The notes under the pieces were generated by a model, which was not told the DNA's origin, made no database searches, and saw only the letters and a list, made by a program, of their open reading frames with translations. The translations under genes and the position numbers were made by a program. This document shows positions 11,290-21,606 of a DNA stretch of 64,000 bases, piece after piece (position 1 is the stretch's first letter; every line of letters begins with the position of its first letter). The DNA lies in contig JAMYHL010000014.1 in NCBI GenBank assembly GCA_025531455.1, forward strand, positions 372,001 to 436,000, in the 5' to 3' direction. The DNA comes from Apiotrichum sp. Y4204. Lineage: Eukaryota; Basidiomycota; Tremellomycetes; Trichosporonales; Trichosporonaceae.

Positions 11290-11382
11290 GGCGATTTAGC
11301 TCAGTTGGTTAGAGCGCATGCTTAACACTGGAGATACACAGGATTACGCATGAGGTCGGCGGTTCGACCCCGCCAAACGTCA
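11290..11382 (+). tRNA. tRNA-Val(AAC), copy 2, with 19-nt intron
   Basis: The mature sequence is identical to copy 1 (10541-10628), including the acceptor A-A mismatch, but the intron (11328-11346) is 19 nt and unrelated in sequence. Anticodon AAC is at 11324-11326. A and B boxes intact. Confidence 0.8.
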
Positions 11383-11743
11383 GCAACGCCTTGAAGAGGC
11401 GGGATATTCCTTTTGGGAGTTGTTTTTAGAGGCTGGGGGGTGGTGGTGGACGGTTGAAAGAACAGGTCCGATTGCCAGATGGTCAGATGAGAGAGACTGG
11501 GATGTGGGGGAAAGAGAGACGGCGGTGGTCAACTATCAACCGATGTTGGATCAGCACACCCACACACGTCATCAGGTCTGGGATATGCGCAGCGTTGTCC
11601 AGCCTGCCGTGCAGTAGAAGGGGAGATGGTGGAAACACAAACACACGAGATCCAAAACGACGAGATCCCATCGCGCTCGGTCTGATCACCATCTCCTCCA
11701 GACCGCCGCTCAAATCCCACCCGGCGCAAAAAAAATTGTGGCG
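11383..11743. other. Spacer before tRNA-Gln
   Basis: 361 nt; carries the terminator run above and an A9 run (11728-11736) just upstream of tRNA-Gln. No gene seen. Confidence 0.35.
11423..11427 (+). terminator. Pol III terminator of tRNA-Val copy 2
   Basis: T5 run 41 nt downstream; a weaker T4 run lies closer, at 11411-11414. Confidence 0.5.
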
Positions 11744-11850
11744 GGCCAAATAGTATAATGGCTAGTACATGGGATTTTGAGTTTCCGACCCGAGCCCCGG
11801 GGCGCGAGGAACCAGTTCCCGTAATCTGGGTTCGATCCCCAGTTTGGCCT
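11744..11850 (+). tRNA. tRNA-Gln(UUG) with 35-nt intron
   Basis: Acceptor stem GGCCAAA/TTTGGCC pairs perfectly, discriminator T. Anticodon stem TGGGA/TCCCG; anticodon TTG at 11777-11779; 35-nt intron 11781-11815 after position 37. The intron contains a GC-rich self-complementary core (CGAGCCCCGGGGCGCG). T arm CTGGG/CCCAG with TTCGATC loop. The layout agrees with fungal tRNA-Gln. Confidence 0.88.
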
Positions 11851-12809
11851 TGAAGAATGTTTTTGGCAAATGGACCCATAGGGAATGCTTGGATTTGATT
11901 GATTTTTCTGCGGCTTTTTGGCTTTTCTTTCTGTCACTTTTCTTAGACATTCCCGGTGCGTACAGATTGTGTGCAGTAGATAGAGTACGCGAGATGCAGA
12001 TCCCTCCGGGCGATGCGTAAGGGCGCACTGGAGAGATGAGCGGTATGATGGTCAGTACTGTGCGAAGGGCAAAGTCTCATGTGGCAGCGTGTTTGCCACT
12101 TTGTACAACTTGATACAGGCCACGGGGTGCATGTTAGGAGCGGGTATGTGTATGGATACAGTGTACAATGAGGCAGATATGAGGACTACTTGATAAGCGG
12201 GAAGAATTTGGGCCGTGGCGCCGCGATCGGAGGACTCGCGGCCGTGCGGCTCCCCAACGCGGACCAGGGGGCGCGGGGCCGCAACTCGGACAACTCGGCG
12301 ATGCCTGTGGTCAGCGACGTTGGGGAGGTACGCACAGAGGTGGCAGAGGAGCGCGGAGGGGGTGTATATCTCTGCGATGCAGTGTGGGCAGTCGTCCATT
12401 GGGAATATTGGTGGTGGGAGAGGTGGGAGTGATAGTGGTTGCGAGTAGAGTGACAGTCCAGAGGGCGTAATATATCGAGACTCTCGGAAGACCCCCTCAG
12501 TGTCGTTTGGGATGTTGTCTCTCTATTGTGTAAGGGCGCACTGTCTCGTCCGTCTCGCCGCCACTGTCCGTGTCGTCTCAGAGTGCATCAGCAGCGCGTG
12601 TCAGTCGTATCAAGGAATGCAAGCAGTGACCCCGACCCGATCAATAAAAGACACAACAGTGACATCGTCATATAGTCATGTATAACAAGAAGGCACAGCA
12701 CGAAGCACGGTATCACTCATTCTCATTCCTCTTCTCTCAATCCGAATCTCCGAGTCCAATCCTACACTTGTTCTTATTCTCCGTCTCACTCTGACACTCA
12801 TTACGTTTC
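11851..12809. other. Intergenic region between tRNA-Gln and the large disordered protein
   Basis: About 960 nt. The right part is the 3' flank of the minus-strand gene ending at 12810 and holds an AATAAA-like string near 12643 on the plus strand. No gene seen. Confidence 0.35.
11860..11864 (+). terminator. Pol III terminator of tRNA-Gln
   Basis: T5 run beginning 10 nt after the discriminator base. Confidence 0.7.
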
Positions 12810-15659
12810 TCACCAGCCGAACCAGCGGCGGAGGGCGCCCAGCGCGCCGGCGGGCCGGCCGTCGGCGTTGTCGTCCTCGTCGGCAAACGCGCCATACTCG
12901 GCGTACTCGTACTCGTACTCGGCGTACTGCAGCCCGAGGGCGTTCTCAATCTCAACGTCCATCTCCTCGTCCACGCCGTCGTCCAGGTCCTGCACACGGA
13001 CGTGCTCGCGATCACGGCGCATGGCGGCGTACGCGGCGACGTTGATCTCGTGCGCGAGCTCGCGCTCATCACGCTCATCGACCTCCTCGGCCTCGGCGTC
13101 CTCGTGGAACACGGCAGCCACGAGCGTCGTGCAGTCCGTCTGCGCATTGTACGGCGGCGGCGGCGTCGGCGGGTCGTCAATCTCGTACCGGTTCACGACG
13201 TAGTGCGGGGGCGAGGCGGCTGGCGCAGTGACACGGCGTGGGATAGGAGCACGGAGGTGCACGGGCGGCGCAGCGCGCACGATCGGGAAGAAAGGGTACT
13301 CGTAGCGCGGGGGCGAGGCGGGAACAGGAACATCATCCGCCAGCTGGATGGGGGACGCGAGAACAGGGGAGGCCCGGCGGACCGGGGTTTGCGGCTCGGG
13401 GACGGCGCGGGCGACCTCGATCTCAATTTCGATTTCAACATCTCTTTCAGGGGTGGACTCGCGCTCACGGGGCCGTGACGGGCCAGCCGGGGCGTTGCGC
13501 GTCGCAATGGGGACGGGGACGGCCGGGCGGCGGTGAATAGCGGCCAGACGCGTCCCGGGACGGGCTGCGACGTGGGCGGCGACCGAGTCCGCGGCGCGAC
13601 GGCGGCGGCGCTGAGCGGCGAGTTCCTGGGCACGGGCGCGCTGCTCGGCGGCGGCAGACGCGCGGCGGGCCATCTCGGCATCGTAGGCGATCTGCGCCTC
13701 GGCAGCTAGGCGGGCGAGCTCGGCGGCCTCGGCGCGCTGCTCCTCCACCGCGTGCAGGGCGGCAGCGACAGCCTGCCGGGTCCGCTGGGCGGTGGCTTGT
13801 TTCGCGGCTTCACGCGCGGCGCGGCGGGCGAGGATGTGCATACGCAGACCGTGTGTCCACTCGCCAAGCTCCTTCGTACGCTGGGTGGCACGTATCTCCG
13901 CACGGGCGGCGACTTCGGCGCTGCCCCAAGCGGCGGCGCGCTTGTTCGGCCTGTGTGGGCGGGAAGACGGGCCGGGAGCTGGGGACGGGCTCGTGGGAGA
14001 GATGGCGCACAGCTCGTCGTCGACCATTTTTGAGTCGAACATCTCGACATCGTCGGAGGGGAGGAGGAACTCTATCGCCTCCTCGTCCGAGATCGAGTTG
14101 ATGCGCGCACGAGGGCGGGGAATCTGGGCGAATGCGAGACGCTCACGGTACCGACGGAGCAGGCTGCTGCGGACCTGACGGAATATCGCGCGGTCGCGCG
14201 TAGCAGCGGCATAGACGAATCCGGGGACAACGGGGGGAAGCTCGTCCGTGATGCCCCACGAGGAGAGGAAGCGGGACACGCGCCTGGGGCGGAAGAGGAC
14301 GACCGGGCGACGCGCAAAGACGCGCGGCTTGCGGAGGTGCACGCGCGAAGGGAGGAGCGACGTCGGCGACGAGCGCTTCAGGTGGGATGTCTCGGGGCCA
14401 GTGGAGCGGGGGATGAGCTGGGCGTCGCGCTGGCGCTGCTGGCGCCGGCGGCGCGCCTGCGTCGGCGTCACAGGCTCGTTCGCCTTGGCGAGCGGTACGG
14501 TGGTGGTATAGCGCTGGCGTGCGCGGGACGTGGCCGGGGAAGTGGTCTTGGGGGGGATCTTCTCTACAATATCCGGAGTAGCCGATCGCGCAACAATAGA
14601 AATAGGATCTTTGGATTTCTGATCACGATCGTCACAGCCATCATAGCCTTCAGTGTATGGGACGACGCGCACGGGGGGTGGGAGCGGGAACTCGGGGTCG
14701 GCATCCATGGGCTCGCCGCGGCCTGGGGACATGGGGACAAGGCGGTACCCAATCTTCTCAGCGAGGCTCTCGAGCGCGCGGAGCGCCTCGACACCATCAT
14801 CGCTATCGTCGTTGCGCGTCTTGCGCTTCTTCGCGCTAGACCTAGCCTGGCGCGCAAAACGCGTCGCAGCGCGGCGCGCCTTCGCCTTGGCTGCGAGCGG
14901 CGAGGTCGGCTCGTCGACCTCGGTATCGGACCCCGCGGCCGGCGAGGTGGGGAGCGGAGTGAACTGCGACGTGCCCTCCTCAGGAACATCAGCAAGTAAC
15001 GTCGATGTAACATCTTTCTCGTCTAGCGCGTCCTCGTCCTGGTCTATCTCGTCTGTCCCGAGTCCGCCGATCTGGTTCGTGAGCGCGTACACCGACTCCG
15101 TGGGAGAGACGTAGCGCCGCGTGGGGTTGCGGTTTGCGATCGAGGATGGCAGCTGGTGTGAGCGGAGCGCGAAGCGGAGCTGTAGGGAGGGGAGGAGAGG
15201 GACAGGGACGGGGACGGGCATGTCTTAGGACGTGATTGTGGCGCCACACCTCGCGGCGCAGTCACATACGCCGACAGACATCGACAAGAGTCGACACGAC
15301 TCGGCCGCGGTCGATACGACTCGACACGATCCGCGTAACCCGACCGCACACCAAACACAGCACACCATATAACCTCGTTCTCGTCTCAGACTCACGCGTT
15401 GGACCAGCGCCTGCCGCCTCCCACGGCGGCGGCGGGGCCTCTCGCGGGGGTCGACATTCTTGCCCTTGCGGGGCGCGCGGAGGGCGGCATCGACGTCGTC
15501 GTCCGAAGCAAGACTGAACGAGGGAGCGGGGAGAGGGAGTTCTTCTTCAGAGTCGGAGGAGGAGACGCCTTGCTCAGACTCCGTCTCCTCGCGCCAGATG
15601 CGCATGAGGGAGGGGCGCAGCGCGCGGGGGGCGGGCGTGGGCGTGTCCGGCACGGACAT
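12810..15659 (-). CDS. Large disordered, coiled-coil protein of unknown function with a PPPPY motif
   Basis: Exons 15396-15659 and 12810-15179 (216-nt intron with a GTGAGT donor and a CTCCCCTCCCTACAG acceptor) give about 877 aa. The chain is mostly low complexity: acidic/Ser-rich N terminus, a basic patch (RRRRGRRQ), nuclear-localisation-like KKRK, an Arg-rich segment with a more ordered look around residues 375-455 (VFARRPVVLFRPRR, FLSSWGITDELPPVVPGFVY), a long Ala/Arg/Glu/Gln coiled coil (about 520-630), and an acidic Tyr/Glu tail (EYEYEYAEYG). A PPPPY motif near residue 770 could bind WW domains of a Rsp5/Nedd4-type ligase. I recognise no catalytic domain. It lies head-to-tail with the BSD2 gene about 1 kb upstream. 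The start in exon 1 is chosen because its frame joins in phase 0 to a strong polypyrimidine acceptor. Confidence 0.68.
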
Positions 15660-16691
15660 GGCACGGGATGTGATGGATAGATGGATGGATGGATTGGGGT
15701 GGGGATGCACGATATGGATACTTGTGGGATAGGATGGGGGGGATGGGAAAGAGAGTGAGAAGAAGAAAGAAATGCATCCCCCTCCCCTTTCGGTCCTCCC
15801 TGTCCAGTGTCCTGTCCATGGTGCATGGTCCTGCACGTCCTGTCTCTCTCAGTCTCATCCTGGCGGTCGTCGTTCACAGTGTGGCACCTGGCTGGCTGGC
15901 TGGCTGGGCTGGCTGCCATTATGGATGAATATCTCAGGACATCTTGCACTGTAACGTCATTTTGATCCCGGGTATGCACCAAGTTTCATTCCGCATCGAG
16001 CAACAAAGGAGATGGCAACCCTGTAGGTCGGGTGGGTTGGAGCTTTGGAGGCTTTGGAGGGGCTTGGGAGCTTGGGATCCTGGGATGCATTACAACTCGG
16101 GACGAACATCAAGAGGAAAGAGAACACACATAGCAAAGGTCAAGGGCTCTTCTCTGCTCTACATGCATGCTGACCCGACGCTGGGGCAGTCTTGATTTCT
16201 CGGGTTCGTGTTCTAGATGTCCGTTGCTTTGTGCCTCTTACTGTTGAAAGTCACATTCCGCAGTCGGAGAGATAAACCCCCCAGAACTGATATTGTTGTA
16301 GTTTATCCGCACTCTGCACTCCCCATCTCGACGTCTCACCCCGTGTCCATGACGTGAACAAACGAAAGTGTGTTCGATCGATCGGGGGATCGGTGCATAC
16401 CGCGCATCGCGCATCGAAACTCGAATGTTAGAACATTGACGGACAATAGCTTACACTTTACAGCGATTACAGCACAACGCACATTGTGTACTGTGTACAT
16501 CGAGTGGATGATTTTCAACTCTTCAAGTGTTGCTCAGCGTGACGCTCCGCCCTGGCCTGTGGCGGTAACCCATAACCCACTCCTCCCCTGCACGCCTTTC
16601 CCTTCCTTTCCCTTCTTCCCATGTGCTTTTTGTCCTGTCACTCCCCACCTTGTCTATAAATTCATCACATGTACAACGAAAGGGGGATACA
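15660..16691. promoter_or_regulatory. Region upstream of the disordered-protein gene, downstream of BSD2
   Basis: About 1 kb. Begins with GATGGATGGATGGAT repeats (15675-15695) and later shows GGCTGGCT repeats (15888-15910). No gene seen. Confidence 0.4.
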
Positions 16692-18381
16692 CTATGTCCA
16701 GAGGCCGCGGCGCCGACCGCCGGTGGGCGACTGCGGCTCGGTGGTCGCCATCGGTCCTGCATCAAAATTCCGCGCGGCAAGCAGCTCGTGCTCGTCCTCG
16801 TCGTGCGAGGTGAAGACGGTGTCTCCGCGCTCGATATTGCGCCCATTCATACCGAAGAAACCCTGCTGAATCTCCCGGGCGCCGTTGACCGCCTGCGTGA
16901 ATGCCGACGTGTAGTACGCCAGGCTGGTTGGCCCAGGCTGCGCGGGGCGCTCGTCCTCGTCCTCGCCCTCGGCGAGCTCGTCAAACGATCCCCGAGCAGC
17001 GCGCTGCGCCCGCTCCGATTCGTTCTGCGCTTCGCGGAGCTTGCGCTCAAACCGCTTGACACGCCACCAGCCACCAATCGACGCAAGGACCAGGAACCAG
17101 CCAATGGTCATTAGCATAAACGCAAACCACTCGTTTGCTCGGCCGCGCTCCTCGGGAGTTGGCATGTTGAGAATGTCGGCCAGCGTGTGGTTGTACTTGT
17201 GGGCAACCACCTCTGCCTCCTGAAGGTTGTGTATCGTAAACGTCTCGCCCTTGCCGCCCCAGTGCTCCGGCACGGGCCAGTCGACGACGGGCCACTGAAA
17301 GTTGACACCCCATGTGGCGACTTCCTTCTCGGCGGCGAGGTCGCCCTTGGTCCTTCCAGTGGCGGGATCGATAACATCGTCATACTGGCTGTCCTCCATC
17401 AACTTGAGTGCCTCTACGCGGAGGTAGAAGCCCTTGCGCACAAGAGTAAGACCAAGTCCACAGCGGGAGCCAAACTTGGCCGCGTGGGTAGTGTGAAGAA
17501 CATAGGTGAGAAGGAAGCCAACAAACGCAAAGGCGGTGGAGACGATGAGGTTCCAGACAAAGCCGAACAGGTTACCGGCCGACATGCCGTCGATCAAGAT
17601 ATCATCGCCGTTGATGGAAGACGAAAGGGGGCCAAAGGGTGAGGTGGATGACGGCAGCACGACAGTTGTGTCCCAGTAGGGAGGGACGGCGTCGCGGAGC
17701 GCCGTCTGGTACGACGGTGGCGCGTCCTTTGCTTCATCCTCGGCAGCAAAGTTGGGATCGTCGGGGTCGCGGGTGGGTTCCCTATCCGGTCTTGCCGCAA
17801 GGTTGGCGAACACACCGCTCTGGCCACCGCCCATGCCCGTAGGCGGCGCTTGCTGTTGCCGGGGAAGGAACGACAGGGGGAGAAGACCGCCAAGGAAGTG
17901 GCGCTGCGGTTTCGGGCGAGCGATGGGTTCGGTCGGCATCACACCGTTGCTGTTGCCAGGCGCGGGATTCGAGGCCGAGTAATCCTCAAAGGGGGGCGGA
18001 GAGCCGGGAGGGGGTAGAAACTGGCATCAGTATGGAGTGCGATGGAATGGTACGCGACGCGTGCCTTCCGCATGGGGCAAATGCAGCATAACTCACATAA
18101 TCACGGTCAAAGTCGTAGTCGCCGGGCATGGGTTGGGCGCGCGGCGGCGACGAGGACGAGGTGGCATTGTTCCCCAGGAGGCGGTGCTCCTCGCCCGCAT
18201 CGTGGTCGTCATCGTCGTCTCCAGGGTCCTCAAACGCACGGTCCATCTCATTTGGATCTGGGACGAGGCTGCGTCGCCGTCCGTGGCTGAAGCGGTCGCG
18301 GAACGAAACTGATCGCCGCGGCGACGACGGACTCGAGCCGGTGCCCGAGGCGCCCGAGGGTAGGGGGGTGTACGGCGCCAT
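16692..18381 (-). CDS. BSD2: BSD2/NDFIP-family membrane adaptor
   Basis: Two exons, 18097-18381 and 16692-18020 (76-nt intron, phase 0), give 537 aa. The N-terminal ~200 residues are hydrophilic and disordered with a Ser/Arg/Asp-rich part; APPSYQTAL near residue 195 is a PY-type ligand for Rsp5 WW domains. The family core follows: DGMSAGNLFGFVWNLIV, a second hydrophobic stretch, then KFGSRCGLGLTLV, as in yeast Bsd2 and the NEDD4-binding NDFIP proteins. A later hydrophobic helix (WFAFMLMTIGWFLVLASIGGWW, positions ~400-422) is the third membrane segment. Bsd2 acts in Golgi/endosome membranes, recruiting Rsp5 to sort metal transporters to the vacuole. The C terminus is hydrophilic. At 537 aa it is longer than yeast Bsd2, mainly from disordered extensions. 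Confidence 0.85.
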
Positions 18382-19595
18382 GGTGGGCGGGAGTGTCGAG
18401 GGAGTGTCAAGTGTTCTAGGGTTAATATGGTCTGATACGATAAATACAGAATCCAGCGTGGAAGGAGAACATCAGAGGGTGGTGCATGAAGTCATAGCAC
18501 ATGTTGTACCGTGCCGACCTAGCGATGCTAGGCGACAACAGCGTCGCGACTTCTGATTATCTTCATCTGTGGGAAGGTGGGGTGTTTGGGAAATGGGGGG
18601 AAGGTGTTTCTTGGGATGTCTTGGCAACGACAACTCACGTAGTGGGGCTCAGAGAACGGGGCGTGCACAGTACAACAGCGGTCTCGGGATATTGGCGGTT
18701 GCGCGATGGCTATGGGTTAAGAATAATGATGAATCAGAGCCGTGTCGTCGTCGAGGTGGAAGAGGACAACGAGGAAACGCAATACGTCGGTGAATCGAGA
18801 CCGAGAGGGGTCCGCTGGGTAACGAAACTGGGTTTTTGTGGTGGGAAAGAAGGACCGAGAAAGCGACGAGCGGGAGGAAAGTGGGATAAACGAGTGGATG
18901 CGGAGACAGGAAGGGGAACGAGGAAGGACCGAAGGGGAGGGAGGATGGGGAGATGGAATGGAATGGATGGGTGTGTGGGATGATGGACAATTGGGCAGCA
19001 AGCAAAGTGGTAATGGTGGTGGTGGTGGTGTTGGCTGGGACGACGAACGACGACGACGACGAAAGCGTACTGCTGCAGCGTGCTGCGGTGGCGCTTCAGC
19101 GCACAGCGCACAGCCCCCCCCCCCCCCCGCCTCTCTGCCCCGCCTCTCTGCTCGTGCTGCATGGCCGCCGGCCCCCACTTCCCCCCACCGAGCCCACCTC
19201 GGCCTTGATCCCACGATGCCCGAATCCTAATACAAATATTAGAACAATCAACAGATATGAATAGAATCAATAAGCTATTACTTGCATTACAAAGACAATC
19301 AAGAGGGAAGGGGAAGGCACCAGAACAGTCTGGTGCGCCTAGGAGGTGATAGGCGCAGAAATACCCTGTGGTGGTGGCCTTTGGGTGGCAAATCTGCACT
19401 CTAATCTGGACCATGTGGAAATGACGTAGCCATTGATTGGATCAATAGAGTGGACGAGCTAAGAATCCGACTTGATCCAATCCGTCCAGGAAACCAAAAG
19501 AAGCCAACAAACGCGTCCATCCATCGACTCCATCCATCCAACACGTCTACTCTCCCCTTCATATCTGGGCGAATCTCCAGCGCTCTCGTTCCGGT
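18382..19595. promoter_or_regulatory. Divergent promoter region between BSD2 and the 3'-5' exonuclease
   Basis: About 1.2 kb. Contains a GGTGGTGGTGGTG/GACGACGACGACG stretch (19015-19065), a C15 run (19124-19138) and an AT-rich segment (19230-19290). No convincing coding exon. Confidence 0.4.
19124..19138. repeat. C15 homopolymer
   Basis: Fifteen consecutive C on the plus strand between two genes. Confidence 0.9.
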
Positions 19596-21373
19596 ATGCG
19601 GGACAAGGACCTCGGCATCAGGACAGCCCGTGCTCTCGTCTCGAGCGCGTCGAGCGCGTCACGGGTCAGTCCCTTGTCCCTGCCCCGGTATACTCTTACC
19701 ACCATGACGCTTTACCCTGACCTCCCGACGCCCGCGATCCCCCCAGTCGACGTCCCCCTCGAGAAACTCAGCCTGGACGACCTAGAATCCAGACCGAAGC
19801 TCTACCGGATAATCCCTCGCCCACCGCCACGGTCCGCAGGGCTGTTCCGCATCGTTCCACGCGTTGCGGGGCCTACAAATCCGCATATCCCACCTTCCTC
19901 GTTTCGGCCGCAGGCAACGACACCCGTGCGCGTCGAGGATATTGGCTCGCGGATACTGCATACATCCTCCTCCCGACGGTCAACGTTCCCCACCACCCCG
20001 CGCGTAAAGGCCAAAGTCGAAGAAGAGGAGAGTAGCGATGGCCTGGAGCCAGAATCTCCAGATCCAGAACCGCCGATCCTCGCCAAACCCTCCGAGCCGG
20101 TTATCCTCCACCCGGGGCATCCGGCCGTGACGCTCGACGCGTCGCGCGCGACCTCTGCACCGATCACGGCGCCGCACGAGCTCTCGGCCCCGCTCCCGCT
20201 CTTCGACTACCGCGTCCCTCTCCCAGGACACATGTCCACCCCCCCAAGCGTAATCTACACTTCCTCTCCGGCCGAGGCCGACGACCTCCTCTCATGTCTC
20301 CGCGGCGACGTTCTTGGTCTGGATCTCGAGTGGCCGCCCCCGGGACAAGGGCCAGTACGCACCCGCACAAGCCGCGACGGCACCGAGGTGCCGTATCGCG
20401 ACGGCGTGTGGGACCCCGTGCAGAAAAAGTATTTCTGGCCGCAGGGCCGCACCGCCGTCATCCAGGTGTGTGATGGCCACACGGCGATTCTGCTGCATCT
20501 TCTCGACAATGCTTCTCCGGGGCCGGGGCTGGTCGCGCTGCTGGCGGACAGGACGCGGCTCAAGGTCGGCGTCGCGGTCCGCGGCGATGCGCTCAAGCTC
20601 GTGCGGGATTTTCCAGAGTGTGCAGCGCGCCCGCCGGGGGGACTGCTCGAGCTGGGCCGCCTCGCGCGCGCGATTGAGCCGCAGCGGTGGAAGAGCCGCG
20701 CGAGTCTGGTGGCGCTCGCAAAGCTCACGCAGGGATATCTCGGGCGAGATCTGGACAAGACGGGTGTGCGCATCGGCGCGTGGGACTCGCCGTTGACCCA
20801 GGAGCAGATTGATTGTGAGTCGGAGTGCTGGTCGCGGGGTGTGTAATCTGACGCCGGGAGACGCGGCCAACGACGTGGTCGTCTCGCATCTCCTCTACAA
20901 GGTCATCATGGAGCGCGCGAGCACCCTCGGCATGTCGGTAGATGCCCGCGAGCTGGTCCAACATGTCGGTCGACCGCATGGCGAGGTCAAGCGGAAGGAG
21001 CCAAAGGAGCAAAAGGCACGATCGGAGCCCGTACATGGAACGACGAGGGACTCGGGTGCGGACGCAGGGCACGCTGGGCTCGAGGCGCGCACGTACGACG
21101 ACTTTGTCGACGGCCGCGAAGTGTCCGAGCTGGCGCTCTCGCTTGGCGTCAAGGAGAATGTCATTCTGTGGGTTTAGAACTTCAGCTCGGCTAACCCCCA
21201 GGAGCCAGATTCTCAGTGTCGCGGAGAGCGCGCCGCCCGACTCGCTCGACCTCGCTGTGCGGCAGCGCATCCTCGGGAATGTGACGCGCGGGTCGTGGGT
21301 CGCGACCAAGCATTACGCGTGCCTGTTGAAACTGAGGAAGAGCATGGAGGGCGGACAGGATGCGGGATTATGA
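19596..21373 (+). CDS. DnaQ-fold 3'-5' exonuclease (RNase D/WRN-exonuclease type)
   Basis: Exons 19596(or 19704)-20814, 20861-21167 and 21202-21373; introns 46 and 34 nt. From the ATG at 19704 the product is 529 aa; an in-frame upstream ATG at 19596 would add 36 Arg/Ser-rich residues that resemble a mitochondrial presequence, so the start is uncertain. Numbering from 19704, the first ~185 residues are disordered. The exonuclease domain shows ExoI as LGLDLEW (Asp207, Glu209), ExoII around KVGVAVRGDALKL, and ExoIII as Tyr371-x3-Asp375 (YAAND), created precisely by the first splice junction. All catalytic acidic residues are present, so the enzyme should be active on RNA or DNA ends. The ~150-residue C-terminal extension has no motif I know. 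Substrate cannot be read from sequence. Confidence 0.85.
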
Positions 21374-21606
21374 TCATGGCCATTTGAATTTGAGGATCTT
21401 GAGACTCGTCCGTTTGTTTGTCATATAATGGTGGCATCTCGTCAGGCTTCTATGGACCTGGTGCACTCTGGCAATCACATCACTATAGCGGTCCCTTCTA
21501 TCTGCGCCATCCCATCACTAATGCAAAAGTGGTACTGTAACAATGTGCAACAAACTCGTCCAACGTGCTCCTCAGCTGTGGCTGTCACCCTGATGCGCTC
21601 ATCTCA

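Noticed and set aside
12737..13180. Arg/Thr/Ser-rich frame at the 3' end of the large disordered protein
   Set aside because: It overlaps the longer frame carrying PPPPY and the acidic tail, and is a shadow in another phase.
18653..19414. Long Pro/Ser/His-rich minus-strand frames upstream of BSD2
   Set aside because: They lie in the divergent promoter region, are driven by TCC/CAC repeats and the C15 run, and show no domain.
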